In this document: piece after piece, positions 8,757-18,713 of the stretch
How the letters are laid out: every line of letters starts with the position of its first letter
Position numbering within the stretch: position 1 is the first letter of the stretch
Source of the DNA: Arthrobacter sp. zg-Y1110
Lineage (GTDB): Bacteria; Actinomycetota; Actinomycetes; Actinomycetales; Micrococcaceae
Assembly (NCBI RefSeq): GCF_025244865.1
Contig: NZ_CP104272.1
Coordinates: 2,046,001-2,110,000, forward strand
Direction of reading: 5' to 3'
Length of the DNA: 64,000 bases
Notes under the pieces: model-generated
Told to the model about the DNA's origin: nothing
What the model saw: only the letters and a program-made list of their open reading frames with translations
Database searches by the model: none
Translations under genes and position numbers: made by a program

Positions 8757-10108
8757 GCGGACGGCACCTGTACAGGGGTCACCTGCACGGTGAGGTCCTC
8801 GGCCGGCGGAGTCCACAGCGCGGGATCCGCCGGCACCTGCTCGCCGGTGCGGATGTCCTTGACCTCGTGGCTGCCGTCCTCGGCGGTGAACCAGACAAAC
8901 GGGATGCCCCGGCGGTCGGCGAACTTGATCTGCTTGCCGAACTTTTCCGCCTTCGGGGCCACTTCCACCGAAATTCCGCGGCCGCGCAGCTGGGCGGCGG
9001 TGTCCTGGGCTTCGGACCAGGACTCGTCGGTGGCCAGGGTCAGCAGCACGGTGGTGGGAACGCTGCGCGAAGCCTGCGCGAATTCCTGGCTGAGCATGCG
9101 CATGACCAGCCGCGTGACGCCGATGGAGAGTCCGACGCCGGGGAAGGTGCGGTTGCCCTTGCTGGCCAGGGAATCGTAGCGGCCGCCGGAGCAGATGGAG
9201 CCGAGCGCTTCATGGCCCACCAGGACCGTTTCGTAAACGGTGCCGGTGTAGTAGTCCAGGCCGCGGGCAATGCTGAGGTCTGCGAGGACCCGGCCCGGAG
9301 CGCGGCGGGAGGCTTCGCTGATGACCTGGAACAGCTCATCGAGGCCTTCGTCCAGCAGTTCATTGGACACGCCCAGTGCCCGGACCTGCTCCACGAACGA
9401 GGTGTCCTCCGTACGGATGGAGGCCAGCTTCAGGGCAGCCTCGGCCTGTTCGGGGGTGGCACCGAGTTCTTCCTGCAGGAGCTCGGCTACGCGCTGCGCG
9501 CCGATTTTCTCCAGCTTGTCGATGCTGCGCAGCACACCGGCGGTGTCTGCCAGGCCGATGCCGCGGTAGAAGCCTTCGGCCAGCTTGCGGTTGTTGACCC
9601 TGATCTTAAACTCGGGGATGGGCAGCGCGCCGAGGGCTTCGGCAATCACCAGCGCCAGCTCGACGTCGTACCGGAACGGCAGCTCTCCGTCGCCCACCAC
9701 GTCGATATCCGCCTGCGTGAACTCGCGGGCCCGGCCTTCCTGCGGACGCTCGCCGCGCCAGACCTTCTGGATCTGGTAGCGGCGGAACGGGAAGGAGAGG
9801 TGGCCGGCGTTCTCGACCACGTAGCGGGCAAACGGCACCGTCAGGTCGAAGTGCAGGGCCAGCTGGTTGGGATCTTCCTTGCCGGCCGCCTCGCCCTCTT
9901 CGGCCTGCAGCCGGCTCAGCGCGTAGACTTCTTTGTCGATATCGCCCTTGCGCAGCAGCTGGCCCACCGTTTCCACGGCCCGGGTTTCGATGTTGGAGAA
10001 GCCGTGCAGTTCAAAGGTGCGGCGCAGTACGTCCAGGACATGGAGTTCAACAAGGCGCTCCTGCGGTAGCCATTCGGGGAAACCGGACAGTGAGGCCTTG
10101 CGTGCCAT
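8753..10108 (-). CDS. hisS: Histidyl-tRNA synthetase
   Basis: Class II synthetase charging tRNA-His; 451 residues, within the family range. Seen: LALHFDLTVPFARYV (motif 2 region), REFTQADIDVVGDG, the histidine-binding box ARGLDYYTGTVYE, GSICSGGRYDSL, GVGLSIGVTRL (motif 3), and a C-terminal anticodon-binding domain with RGRGISVEVAP. AAGGAG lies at good spacing before the ATG at 10108. Convergent with the response regulator and divergent from the cyclophilin gene. Confidence 0.97.
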   Translation of the reverse strand: MARKASLSGFPEWLPQERLVELHVLDVLRRTFELHGFSNIETRAVETVGQLLRKGDIDKEVYALSRLQAEEGEAAGKEDPNQLALHFDLTVPFARYVVENAGHLSFPFRRYQIQKVWRGERPQEGRAREFTQADIDVVGDGELPFRYDVELALVIAEALGALPIPEFKIRVNNRKLAEGFYRGIGLADTAGVLRSIDKLEKIGAQRVAELLQEELGATPEQAEAALKLASIRTEDTSFVEQVRALGVSNELLDEGLDELFQVISEASRRAPGRVLADLSIARGLDYYTGTVYETVLVGHEALGSICSGGRYDSLASKGNRTFPGVGLSIGVTRLVMRMLSQEFAQASRSVPTTVLLTLATDESWSEAQDTAAQLRGRGISVEVAPKAEKFGKQIKFADRRGIPFVWFTAEDGSHEVKDIRTGEQVPADPALWTPPAEDLTVQVTPVQVPSA

Positions 10109-10289
10109 GGTGGCAACTCCTTAGGTGTGCGAAACGGCGCAGGCGGAACCCCGCCCGGCCACGGTGCACGCATGAGCGTGCATAAACTATGTGCGGCACT
10201 CATTTTAGCCGCTTGGGACGCAGCCCCCGTTTCAGACCGGCGCGCCGCTCCCAGCCCGATCCCGATCCGATCCAGTACAGGAGGCAACG

Positions 10290-11048
10290 GTGGCAGCAAA
10301 CCGCACCAGCCGTGAAGACAGGCGCCGGCTGGCCCGGATGGAAGCACGGAAGGCTTTCGCCGCTGCCCGTACCAAGCGGCGCAAGCGTGACAATCTCTTC
10401 GCCGCAGCGGCCGCCGTCGTTGCCCTGGCCCTCGCCGTTGCACTGCAGGTGGCGTGGTTCAGTTCCGACCCCACGGCGAAGGACCTGGAGCTGCTGCGGG
10501 AACAGGCCGACGTCGCCGAGCTGCCCGACGTTCCGGATCCCTCTGTCGCCGAGGGCAGGACCTTCACCGGGTCCCTGGCGCTGGGCCAGGGCGAGATCGG
10601 CGTGGAACTGGACGGCACGGTGGCGCCGCAGGCGGTTGCCTCCTTCAAGACGCTTGCCGATGCGGGCTACTTCAGCGGCAAGGACTGCCACCGCCTGACC
10701 GCCACCGAATCCACGTCCGTGCTCCAGTGCGGTTCGCCGAACGGGGACGGAAAGGCCGACCAGGACTTCCTGTGGGGGCCGGTGGAGAATTCGCCGGCGG
10801 ACGGCTTTTACCCCGCCGGCACCATCGCCGTCGCCCGCGGTGACGACGTCATGAGCCACGGCACACAGTTCTTCATTGTTTACAAGGATTCGACGCTAAC
10901 GCAGGAAACCGGCGGCTACACGATAATGGGTAAGGTAACGTCAGGTCTTGACGTACTGGAGGCCATTGCTTCCTCGGGGACAGCCTCCGGGGAGACCGAT
11001 GGTTTCCCGAAAGACCCGGTGACGATTAACTCGTTCACCCTGAACTAA
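10290..11048 (+). CDS. Membrane-anchored cyclophilin-type peptidyl-prolyl isomerase
   Basis: 252 residues. A basic N-terminus (about 1-35) is followed by one membrane helix (about 37-56), so the catalytic domain is probably outside the cytoplasm. The cyclophilin domain begins about residue 85 with EGRTFTGSLALGQGEIGVEL; VASFKTLADAGYFSG, the H-R pair in KDCHRLT, SHGTQFFIVYKDS and YTIMGKVTSGLDVLEAIA are family landmarks. It should speed folding of exported proteins. The start is a GTG behind AGGAGGCAACG. An orthologue beside hisS and relA is common in related genomes. Confidence 0.9.
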   Translation: MAANRTSREDRRRLARMEARKAFAAARTKRRKRDNLFAAAAAVVALALAVALQVAWFSSDPTAKDLELLREQADVAELPDVPDPSVAEGRTFTGSLALGQGEIGVELDGTVAPQAVASFKTLADAGYFSGKDCHRLTATESTSVLQCGSPNGDGKADQDFLWGPVENSPADGFYPAGTIAVARGDDVMSHGTQFFIVYKDSTLTQETGGYTIMGKVTSGLDVLEAIASSGTASGETDGFPKDPVTINSFTLN

Positions 11049-11101
11049 GTGGCGGCGCGGGCTTCGCAAACTGCCATCCATCGAGTGAAAGACTTTTAGC
11101 G

Positions 11102-12532
11102 GTGACAGACAGTCAGAAATCCGACGAAACAGCAGGCCCTTCCACTACGGAGACATCCCGGCCTGCCACTCCGAGCCCCGCAGCACTTGCGGCGCGTCGG
11201 CCCTCCCCCGCCGCCGTAGGCCCCCGGCCCGGCGCGGCAGCCCAGCCGGTGGTGGCTGTCCCGGCCGCCCACTCCACCCCGTTGGAGGAAGCCGCCCGCT
11301 TCGCGCGGGTCGAGGAGGACGGCCATGTCTTCCTGATCGTGGACGGCGAGGAATCCGCCGTCGGCCAGTTCCCCGACGCCTCCAAGGAAGAAGCACTGGC
11401 CTACTTCGTGCGCAAGTACGACGACGTCGCCAGCCAGCTGCTGCTCCTGGAGCAGCGGGTGCAGGTCAAGGCTCCGGCCGCGGACATCCACAAGACCCTG
11501 AAGCACCTGGCCCAGCAGGTGGCCGAGCGCAAGATGGTGGGCGATATCAAGGCGCTCGATGCCCGCATCGAAGCACTCGAGGCCTCGCTCAAGGAAGCCG
11601 AGGCCGCCGAGCGCGCCGAGGCTGAGGCAGCCAAGGCCCGTGAGCTTGCCGCCCGTGAAGCCATTGTTGCCGAGGCGGAGGAAATCGCCGCCAAGGACCC
11701 GGCCACGATTCAGTGGAAGACCAGCAGCAACCGGATGAACGAGCTGTTCGATGCGTGGAAGACCGCGCAGAAGAACGGCCCGCGCCTGGGCCGCAGCACC
11801 GAGGACACCCTGTGGAAGCGGTTCCGTTCCGCCCGCACCGTCTTCGACCGCCACCGCCGTGCCTACTTCTCCCAGCTGGACAGTGAAAACTCGTCCGCCA
11901 AGGCTGCGAAGGAAGCACTCATTGCCCGCGCCGAGGAACTGGCGACGTCAACGGACTGGGGCAACACCGCCGCCGAATACCGGCAGCTCATGGACGAGTG
12001 GAAGGCGTCCAAGCGCGCCAGCCGCAAGGATGACGATGCCCTGTGGGCCCGCTTCCGTGCCGCGCAGGATCAGTTCTTCGCCGCCCGCCAGGCGGCCAAC
12101 GAGGTTATCGACGAGGAATTCGCCGCGAACCTCGTAGTCAAGGAAGAGCTGCTGAGGGAAGCGCAGGCCCTCCTGCCGATCACGGACCTGAACGCTGCCC
12201 GCAAGGCCCTCCAGTCGATCCGGGAACGCTGGGAAGACGCCGGCAAGGTGCCCCGGGCCGATATGGGCCGCATGGAGGCCGGCATCCGCAAGGTTGAGGA
12301 AGCCGTGAAGGCTGCTGAAGACGAGCACTGGCAGCGGAGCAACCCCGAGACCAAGGCACGCACCAATTCGGCCCTGTCCCAGCTGGAGGCGACCATTGCG
12401 TCCCTCGAGCAGGACCTGGCCGACGCCGAGAAGGCGGGCAACGCGAAGAAGATCGCGGACGCCCGCGAGGCCCTGGAAGCCCGCCAGCAGTGGCTGGCAA
12501 TGCTGCAGAAGTCCGCGCAGGACTTCGCCTAG
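11102..12532 (+). CDS. DUF349 domain protein
   Basis: 476-residue cytosolic protein of unknown function. After a Pro/Ala-rich start, a conserved N-terminal domain appears (ARVEEDGHVFLIVDGEESAV), then a strongly charged helical region with long coiled coils (about 150-215) and three DUF349-type repeats with the pattern W-x-DLWxRF: see TLWKRFRSARTVFDRHR and ALWARFRAAQDQFFAAR. The tail is again coiled coil. The start is GTG at 11102. It ends just before a strong terminator. No enzymatic motif is visible. Confidence 0.85.
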   Translation: MTDSQKSDETAGPSTTETSRPATPSPAALAARRPSPAAVGPRPGAAAQPVVAVPAAHSTPLEEAARFARVEEDGHVFLIVDGEESAVGQFPDASKEEALAYFVRKYDDVASQLLLLEQRVQVKAPAADIHKTLKHLAQQVAERKMVGDIKALDARIEALEASLKEAEAAERAEAEAAKARELAAREAIVAEAEEIAAKDPATIQWKTSSNRMNELFDAWKTAQKNGPRLGRSTEDTLWKRFRSARTVFDRHRRAYFSQLDSENSSAKAAKEALIARAEELATSTDWGNTAAEYRQLMDEWKASKRASRKDDDALWARFRAAQDQFFAARQAANEVIDEEFAANLVVKEELLREAQALLPITDLNAARKALQSIRERWEDAGKVPRADMGRMEAGIRKVEEAVKAAEDEHWQRSNPETKARTNSALSQLEATIASLEQDLADAEKAGNAKKIADAREALEARQQWLAMLQKSAQDFA

Positions 12533-12550
12533 GCCGCGTACCGGCTCCAC

Positions 12551-12598
12551 GAAAGCCCCGCTCCTCCCGTTATCCACAACGGGCGGGGCGGGGCTTTC
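12551..12598 (+). terminator. Strong hairpin terminator after the DUF349 gene
   Basis: Outer stem GAAAGCCCCGC paired with GCGGGGCTTTC, inner stem CCCGTT paired with AACGGG, loop ATCCAC. It begins 19 bases after the stop codon. Confidence 0.75.
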
Positions 12599-12618
12599 GC
12601 TTTGCCTGCAGGCTGCAC

Positions 12619-13248
12619 ATGCTGGTGTGCATGCCTGCGCAGCTCTTTCCCTACCCCGGTGCCCTCCCGCAGATCACCTCCACGGGCGGAGCGCTGTTCA
12701 CCGCCGGGGACGTGTTCCGGCACGAGGAACTCCAGGCCATGGCGATGGACGGGTTGCTCCGGCACGTGTACGCGGGAACCTTTGTGCGCTGGGATGTCCG
12801 GCCGGACCCGGTGGTCCGTGCCCTCGCGGCGTCTGCCGAGCTGCCCGTGCAGCTGCGCCGCAGGCTGACCATGGGGAGACTGACGGCTGCCTGGATCTAC
12901 GGCTGCGCTCCACGGCCGCCGCGGCTCGATGTCCTGGCGGACCGCCGCAGCCGCACCGGTGCCCTGCAGCCGTTCAGTACCGCAGTCCTCCACGAGGTCC
13001 TGCTGGGCCCTGCGGACCGCGCGGACGTAGGAACGGTGTCGGTTACCTCACCGCTGCGGACCGCCGTCGACGTCGCCCTCTATGCGGGCACCGCAGAAGC
13101 GGTTTCCACCCTGCGGCGCCTGGCGGCGCTCCCGGGTCTGGCTTGCCGGCTGGACCTCGTGCAGCGGGCCCTGGAAGCCGGACACCGGGTGCCGGGCAAG
13201 GCGGCGGCACTGGAACGCGTTGCGGCTGCCGCCGAGCCGACCGGTTAG
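12619..13248 (+). CDS. AbiEi-like (type IV antitoxin family) protein, without a partner
   Basis: About 209 residues. It resembles AbiEi-family proteins of actinobacteria: an N-terminal winged-helix-like part (FTAGDVFRHEELQAMAMDGLLRHVYAGTFV) and a C-terminal nuclease-fold-like part with TSPLRTAVDVALYAG. True type IV systems carry a nucleotidyltransferase toxin (AbiEii) next door; none is present, so this is an orphan and the antitoxin role is doubtful. ATG at 12619 or 12631 are both possible; it starts 21 bases beyond the terminator and no ribosome site is clear. The frame stays open upstream through the terminator, which is not coding. Confidence 0.7.
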   Translation: MLVCMPAQLFPYPGALPQITSTGGALFTAGDVFRHEELQAMAMDGLLRHVYAGTFVRWDVRPDPVVRALAASAELPVQLRRRLTMGRLTAAWIYGCAPRPPRLDVLADRRSRTGALQPFSTAVLHEVLLGPADRADVGTVSVTSPLRTAVDVALYAGTAEAVSTLRRLAALPGLACRLDLVQRALEAGHRVPGKAAALERVAAAAEPTG

Positions 13249-13261
13249 TGGAACCCGGAGC

Positions 13262-15703
13262 CTAGACCCGCCGCTGCGACCCCGTGGTGCGATAGACGTC
13301 GAACACGCCGTCGATCTTGCGGACCGCGCTGAGGATGTGGTTCAGGTATTTCGGATCCCCCATCTCGAACACGAACTTCGACATCGCCACACGGTCGCTG
13401 GAGGTGTTGACGCTGGCGGAGAGGATGTTCACGTGGTTTTCCGAGAGGACCCGCGTCACGTCCGACAGCAGGCTCTTGCGGTCCAGGGCCTCCACTTGGA
13501 TCTCGACCAGGAAGACGCTGGACTGGGTGGGTGCCCACTCCACGGGGACTATGCGGTCCGGCGTGGCACGCAGTTCCTGTACGTTGCGGCAGTCGCTGCG
13601 GTGTACCGAAACACCCGAACCGCGGGTCACGAACCCGATGATCGGATCCGGCGGAACCGGGGTGCAGCAGCGGGCCAGCTTGACCCACACATCGCCGGTA
13701 CCGCGCACGGTGACGCCGGAATCGGAGAACTTGGGACGGCGGGCTGCGGTAGCCACCGGCGTTTCGGCCAGGTCCTCCTCGGCGCCCTGGTGCCCGCCCA
13801 TCAGGTTGACCAGGTGCTCAATGACATTCTGGGCAGAGGTATGGCCGTCGCCCACCGCGGCGTACAGCGCGGAAATGTCCTGGTGGTGCAGTTCTTCGGC
13901 CACCGCCACCAGCGCATCATGCGTCATCAGGCGCTGCAGCGGCAGGTTCTGCTTGCGCATGCCGCGGGTGAGCAGGTCCTTGCCCTTTTCGATTGCCTCT
14001 TCGCGGCGTTCCTTGGTGAACCACTGCCGGATCTTGTTCCGGGCGCGCGGGCTCTTGACGAAGCCCTGCCAGTCCTGGCTGGGACCGGCACCCTCGGCCT
14101 TGGAGGTGAAGATCTCCACCCAGTCGCCGTGCTGCAGTTCGCTGTTGAGCGGCACCAGTTTCCCGTTGACGCGCGCCCCGATTGTCCGGTGGCCCACCTC
14201 GGTGTGCACGGCGTAGGCGAAGTCCACCGGCGTCGACCCGGCCGGAAGCGCCATGACCTCGCCCTTGGGCGTAAAGACGAAGACTTCGCGCGCATTGATC
14301 TCGAACCGCAGCGAATCCAGGAACTCGTCGGGATCCGAGGTTTCCTGCTGCCAGTCCACCAGGCTGCGCAGCCAGCCCATGTCGTCAGGGGCTTCGGGGC
14401 CCTTGTTTCCGTCCTTGTACTTCCAGTGCGCGGCCACGCCGTATTCGGCGCGGCGGTGCATGTCGTGCGTGCGGATCTGGATTTCCACGGGCTTGCCGCC
14501 GGGGCCGATCACTGTGGTGTGCAGCGACTGGTACATGTTGAACTTCGGCATCGCGATGTAGTCCTTGAACCGCCCGGGAAGGGGGTTCCACCGCGAATGC
14601 AGGGCACCGAGGGTGGCGTAGCAGTCGCGGACGGAGTCCACCAGGACGCGCACGCCCATCAGGTCATGGATGTCGTCGAAGTCCTTGCCCCGCACGATCA
14701 TCTTTTGGTAGATCGAGTAATAGTGCTTGGGCCGGCCGGTGATGGTGGCTTTGATCTTGACCGCGTGCAGGTCATCGGCGATCTGCGACCGCACGGTGCC
14801 CAGGTACTTTTCCCGCTCCGGAGTCCGGTCGCCCACCATCCGGACGATTTCGTCATACACCTTGGGGTGCAGTGCGGCGAAGGAAAGATCCTCCAGCTCC
14901 CACTTGATGGTGTTCATACCCAGCCGGTGGGCCAGCGGGGCGAAGATTTCCAGCGTTTCGCGTGCCTTCTTGGCGGACGATTCCGGCGATACGAAACGCC
15001 AGGTTCGGGCGTTGTGGAGCCGGTCCGCGAGCTTGATGACCAGGACGCGGATGTCCTTGGCCATGGCGACGACCATCTTGCGTACGGTTTCGGACTGCGC
15101 GGCGTCGCCGAAGGTGACCTTGTCCAGCTTGGTGACACCGTCCACGAGCATCGCGACCTCCGGGCCGAACTCGCGCCGCAGTTCGTCCAGGGTGTAGCTG
15201 GTGTCCTCCACCGTGTCATGCAGCAGGGCCGCGGCCAGAGTGGTGCCGGTCATGCCCAGCTCCGCCAGGATGGTCGCCACCGCCACCGGGTGCGTGATGT
15301 ACGGATCCCCGCTCTTGCGCTTCTGGCCCTCGTGGCTCCGCTCGGCAACCACATAGGCGCGCTGGATCAGGTCCAGGTCTTCCTTGGGGTTGTTGACCCG
15401 GACCGTGCGAAGCAGCGGTTCCAGCATCGGCGAGTAGCCGGGGTTGCCCCGGCCGGCCAGGCGGGCGAGCCGGGCACGGGTGGAAGCACGGCGGCCGGTC
15501 GAGGGTGCACGGCCTGCGCCGCTGCCGGGTTTCACCGGTACGGGGGCTTTGGCCGGGCCGGGGACGGGAAGCAGGGCGTCAGTGTTGCTGGCGGCAGCAT
15601 CCAATGCCGCAGCTTCGCGCGCTGCGGTGCTCTCGTGCCCCGGGTCGATCCCCGCGGTGCCGCTGTTTCCTGCCTCATCGGCAGGCGTTGCACTGTTGGC
15701 CAC
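13262..15703 (-). CDS. relA: Bifunctional (p)ppGpp synthetase/hydrolase, Rel type
   Basis: 813 residues; makes and degrades the stringent-response alarmone, acting with the ribosome. Domains in order: Ala/Pro-rich N-terminal extension (about 1-85), HD hydrolase domain with [10 protein letters not shown], synthetase domain with [23 protein letters not shown] domain ([20 protein letters not shown]), helical/zinc-finger region with [20 protein letters not shown], and a C-terminal ACT domain. The hydrolase HD box and synthetase motif are both intact, so both activities are expected. The start is GTG behind GAAAGG. Confidence 0.97.
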   Translation of the reverse strand: MANSATPADEAGNSGTAGIDPGHESTAAREAAALDAAASNTDALLPVPGPAKAPVPVKPGSGAGRAPSTGRRASTRARLARLAGRGNPGYSPMLEPLLRTVRVNNPKEDLDLIQRAYVVAERSHEGQKRKSGDPYITHPVAVATILAELGMTGTTLAAALLHDTVEDTSYTLDELRREFGPEVAMLVDGVTKLDKVTFGDAAQSETVRKMVVAMAKDIRVLVIKLADRLHNARTWRFVSPESSAKKARETLEIFAPLAHRLGMNTIKWELEDLSFAALHPKVYDEIVRMVGDRTPEREKYLGTVRSQIADDLHAVKIKATITGRPKHYYSIYQKMIVRGKDFDDIHDLMGVRVLVDSVRDCYATLGALHSRWNPLPGRFKDYIAMPKFNMYQSLHTTVIGPGGKPVEIQIRTHDMHRRAEYGVAAHWKYKDGNKGPEAPDDMGWLRSLVDWQQETSDPDEFLDSLRFEINAREVFVFTPKGEVMALPAGSTPVDFAYAVHTEVGHRTIGARVNGKLVPLNSELQHGDWVEIFTSKAEGAGPSQDWQGFVKSPRARNKIRQWFTKERREEAIEKGKDLLTRGMRKQNLPLQRLMTHDALVAVAEELHHQDISALYAAVGDGHTSAQNVIEHLVNLMGGHQGAEEDLAETPVATAARRPKFSDSGVTVRGTGDVWVKLARCCTPVPPDPIIGFVTRGSGVSVHRSDCRNVQELRATPDRIVPVEWAPTQSSVFLVEIQVEALDRKSLLSDVTRVLSENHVNILSASVNTSSDRVAMSKFVFEMGDPKYLNHILSAVRKIDGVFDVYRTTGSQRRV

Positions 15704-15815
15704 TGACGACCTTTCTTCGTACGCTCAAAAGCAGGTAATCAAAACGTTTTCGGCGGCCGCGCCTGACGCGGCTCCTGTCAACCAGTCTAAGCCTGCCCGC
15801 ACCGCACTTAAACCG

Positions 15816-15853
15816 CCGGTTCCGTACTCCTTTGGCGTGGAGTACGGAACCGG
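15816..15853 (-). terminator. Hairpin terminator after secF
   Basis: Perfect 15-bp inverted repeat, CCGGTTCCGTACTCC and GGAGTACGGAACCGG, around an 8-base loop, about 23 bases past the secF stop. It separates the secDF operon from relA. Confidence 0.8.
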
Positions 15854-15876
15854 ATGGTCGGAGCGGGCTTTATCCC

Positions 15877-16893
15877 TTAGGCGCTGACCGCCGCGGAGCC
15901 CTTTGCTTCGTTAGCCCGGCGTTCGGCCACCCGCTTGGCCTGCTTGCGGATGTCCGGTTCGTTCCGGCGCAGCCACGCGTACAGCGGCGCTGCAATGTAG
16001 ATGGTCGCGATGGTGCCCAGGATGATGCCCACGAACAATGCCAGGGACAGGTCCTTCAGGGTGCCGGCGCCCAGCAGCAGCGCACCGATGAACAGGATGG
16101 AGGCCACCGGGAGGACTGCCACCACGGAAGTGTTGATGGACCGCACCAGAGTCTGGTTCACGGCCAGGTTCACTTCTTCCGCGAAGGTCCGCTTGGTCCG
16201 CTTGTCCAGGTCCTTCGTGTTTTCCCGGACCTTGTCGAACACCACCACGGTGTCATACAGCGAGTAGCTGAGCACGGTAAGGAAGCCGATGATGGCCGAC
16301 GGCGTGACTTCGAAACCGCTCAGCGCGTAGACGCCGGCGGTGACCACCATAACCACCAACAGCCCGACGACGGCGGCTACCGACATCTTCCAGGTCCGGA
16401 AATACAAGGCCATCAGCACCGCGGCCAGTGCCACGAAGACGACGAGGCCCACCAGGGCCTGCCGGCTGACGTCGCTGCCCCAGGTGGGACCGATGAAGGT
16501 GGAGGTGACTTCGTCCTGGCTTACGCCGTAGGTCTCCGCCAGTGATTCCTTGACCTCGATGGTCTGGTCATCGCTCAGCTTCTCCGTCTGGATCCGCATG
16601 GTGCCCGGGGCGATGTTGGTGACCTTGGGGTCGGCGGTGCCGGCAACCTCGGCCACGGCCTTCTCGCCGCCGCTGACGTCAGTGTTGCTGACGTTGGAGA
16701 CGGTGAATTCGGAGCCGCCGCGGAACTCGATGCCGAGGTTGAATCCGCCCTTGGCCACCGGTATGAGGATCGAAAGCAGCACGGCTGCCGCTGCGATGAT
16801 GAACCACAGCTTTGCCTTGCCGACGAAGTTGTAGGACCGCTTTCCGGTGTAAAGGTCGTTGCCGAATGCGGCGAAACTGGGGAGCTTACTCAT
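15877..16893 (-). CDS. secF: Protein translocase subunit SecF
   Basis: 338-residue inner-membrane RND-type protein that, with SecD, uses the proton gradient to complete protein export through SecYEG. Six helices: one near residues 25-48 followed by the large outer loop (LGIEFRGGSEFTVSNVSNTD), then five from about 135 onward with the family signature GFLTVLSYSLYDTVVVFDKV. The ATG overlaps the secD stop by one base (TAATG), so the two are coupled. Confidence 0.96.
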   Translation of the reverse strand: MSKLPSFAAFGNDLYTGKRSYNFVGKAKLWFIIAAAAVLLSILIPVAKGGFNLGIEFRGGSEFTVSNVSNTDVSGGEKAVAEVAGTADPKVTNIAPGTMRIQTEKLSDDQTIEVKESLAETYGVSQDEVTSTFIGPTWGSDVSRQALVGLVVFVALAAVLMALYFRTWKMSVAAVVGLLVVMVVTAGVYALSGFEVTPSAIIGFLTVLSYSLYDTVVVFDKVRENTKDLDKRTKRTFAEEVNLAVNQTLVRSINTSVVAVLPVASILFIGALLLGAGTLKDLSLALFVGIILGTIATIYIAAPLYAWLRRNEPDIRKQAKRVAERRANEAKGSAAVSA

Positions 16894-18620
16894 TACTCGC
16901 CGTCCTTCTCGGAGCTGCGGCCGGTACCGGCCATTGAATCCTGCTTTTCGGCAAGCCGCCGTTCGGCGATGGTCATCCTTCGTTCGGCTTCCTTGGCCGC
17001 TCCCTTGTTCTTGGTGCGCGCAGCCGGCGCTTCGGAGGGATCACGCAGCCGTCCGGCACCGCGGTAAAGCGGTACCGCACCCAGCTTGCTCGCATCGAGG
17101 CCGGAGAAGCGGTGGCCGTCGCCGAAGAACTTGGTTCGGGCCAGAAGCACCATGGTGGGGTGGGTGAACATAAAGACCACGATGAGGTCCGCAATGGCGG
17201 TGAGGCCCAGGGTGAAGGCGAAGCCCCGCACGTTGCCCACTGCCACGAAGTACAGGACGACGGCGGCCAGGATGTTCACGGCCTTGGAAGCCAGGACGGT
17301 ACGCTTGGCGCGTTTCCAGCCGTTGTCCACCGCGGAAACCAGCCCGCGGCCGTCGCGAAGCTCGTCACGGATGCGTTCGAAGTACACGATGAACGAGTCC
17401 GCGGTCTGCCCGATGGCGACGATCAGGCCGGCCACGCCGGCCAGTGAGAGCCGGTAGTTGTGGCTCCAGCCCAGGATGGCGATGGCCAGGTAGGTCAGCA
17501 GCCCGGCAACGACGAGCGAGATGATGGTAACGAAGCCCAGCGCGCGGTACTGGAAGAGCGAGTAGACGGCAACGAGGGCCAGGCCGATCAGGCCGGCGAT
17601 AATGCCCATCCGCAGCTGGTCCGCGCCAAGGGTCGCCGAGACCTGCTGTTCGCTCTGGATCTCGAAGCTGATCGGCAGGGCACCGTATTTCAGCTGCTCG
17701 GAGAGCGCTTCGGAGCTTTCCTGCGTGAAGTTGCCGGTGATCTGGGGCTGGCCGTTGGTGATGACCGCGTTCACGGTCGGCGCCGAAATGATCTGCCCGT
17801 CGAGGACGATGGCGAACTGGTTCCGCGGGTCGCCCTGCGGGAAGGCGAAGAGACGCTCGGTCACTTCGCGGAACTTGTCGGTACCCTCGCCGTTGAACTC
17901 GATGTTCACGGCCCACTGGTTGGTGGAGACACCGTTGTTGCCCTGTGCCATGCCGAAGCTGGCGGTGGAGATGTCTACGCCGGGAACTTCGACCGGGCCC
18001 AGGATGTACTTGCCGGCGGTGCCGGGCTCGCAGGCCACCATCGGCTGGTCGGCCGGTGCCTGCTCAGCGTTGGCGATGGTGTCCGGGTTCAGGCAGTCAG
18101 TGGTTTCGAACTGCGTCTGCAGCTCGGGTGAAATCCAGTTGGTGTCCGAAGCATCCGTGGGTTCCGCCGACGGGGTGGGCAGCTGTTCCGCAGGAGTGGG
18201 ATCCGTTACTGCTGCACCTTGTCCCCCGCCGCCGGCCAGGACCGGGCGGAACTCCATGTTCGCGGAAGCCTGGATCAGCTCGCGGGTCTCGGGATCGGGG
18301 ACGCCGGGCAGCGATACCACGACGTTGCGGTTGGACTGCGTGCTGATCTCCGCTTCGGAGACGCCGCTGCCGTCCACGCGCTGGCGGATGATCTCCACGG
18401 CCTGGTCGAGCTGTTCGGTCGAGATTTCGGAGTCACCGCCCTGCACCTCGGGAGCAAGGATCATCTGGGTGCCGCCCTCAAGGTCGAGGGCGAGTTTCGG
18501 GGTCCAGCTGGCGTTGCTCCACATGGAACCACCGCCAAGCAAAAGGGCCAGGGCAGCAAAAATGACGCCCAACCAGAGGAGCGTCTTTTTCGCGGCCGAG
18601 CCGGGGCCGGTACGGGGCAT
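16893..18620 (-). CDS. secD: Protein translocase subunit SecD
   Basis: 575-residue partner of SecF. First helix about residues 12-32, then LALDLEGGTQMILAP, a large outside domain expanded by a Gly/Pro/Thr-rich insert (about residues 130-170), then five C-terminal helices with AVYSLFQYRALGF and GQTADSFIVYFERIRDELR. The charged C-terminal tail is Lys/Arg/Glu rich and lies in the cytoplasm. It lies between yajC and secF in the usual order. Confidence 0.96.
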   Translation of the reverse strand: MPRTGPGSAAKKTLLWLGVIFAALALLLGGGSMWSNASWTPKLALDLEGGTQMILAPEVQGGDSEISTEQLDQAVEIIRQRVDGSGVSEAEISTQSNRNVVVSLPGVPDPETRELIQASANMEFRPVLAGGGGQGAAVTDPTPAEQLPTPSAEPTDASDTNWISPELQTQFETTDCLNPDTIANAEQAPADQPMVACEPGTAGKYILGPVEVPGVDISTASFGMAQGNNGVSTNQWAVNIEFNGEGTDKFREVTERLFAFPQGDPRNQFAIVLDGQIISAPTVNAVITNGQPQITGNFTQESSEALSEQLKYGALPISFEIQSEQQVSATLGADQLRMGIIAGLIGLALVAVYSLFQYRALGFVTIISLVVAGLLTYLAIAILGWSHNYRLSLAGVAGLIVAIGQTADSFIVYFERIRDELRDGRGLVSAVDNGWKRAKRTVLASKAVNILAAVVLYFVAVGNVRGFAFTLGLTAIADLIVVFMFTHPTMVLLARTKFFGDGHRFSGLDASKLGAVPLYRGAGRLRDPSEAPAARTKNKGAAKEAERRMTIAERRLAEKQDSMAGTGRSSEKDGE

Positions 18621-18674
18621 AGGGAATTTTCCTTAAGGGCGAAGATCACCGGAACCGTCGTGGTCTCCGGGCGG

Positions 18675-18700
18675 CAAGCGGGGCACCGATGCCCCGCTTG
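18675..18700 (-). terminator. Hairpin between yajC and secD
   Basis: 11-bp perfect stem CAAGCGGGGCA / TGCCCCGCTTG with a 4-base loop in the 93-base gap between yajC and secD. It may reduce read-through from yajC or stabilise the end of the yajC message. No T-run. Confidence 0.5.
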
Positions 18701-18713
18701 GCTCGTGGAGAGT

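Noticed and set aside
13082..15706. A long plus-strand open frame across relA
   Set aside because: It is the mirror of relA; all motifs are on the minus strand.
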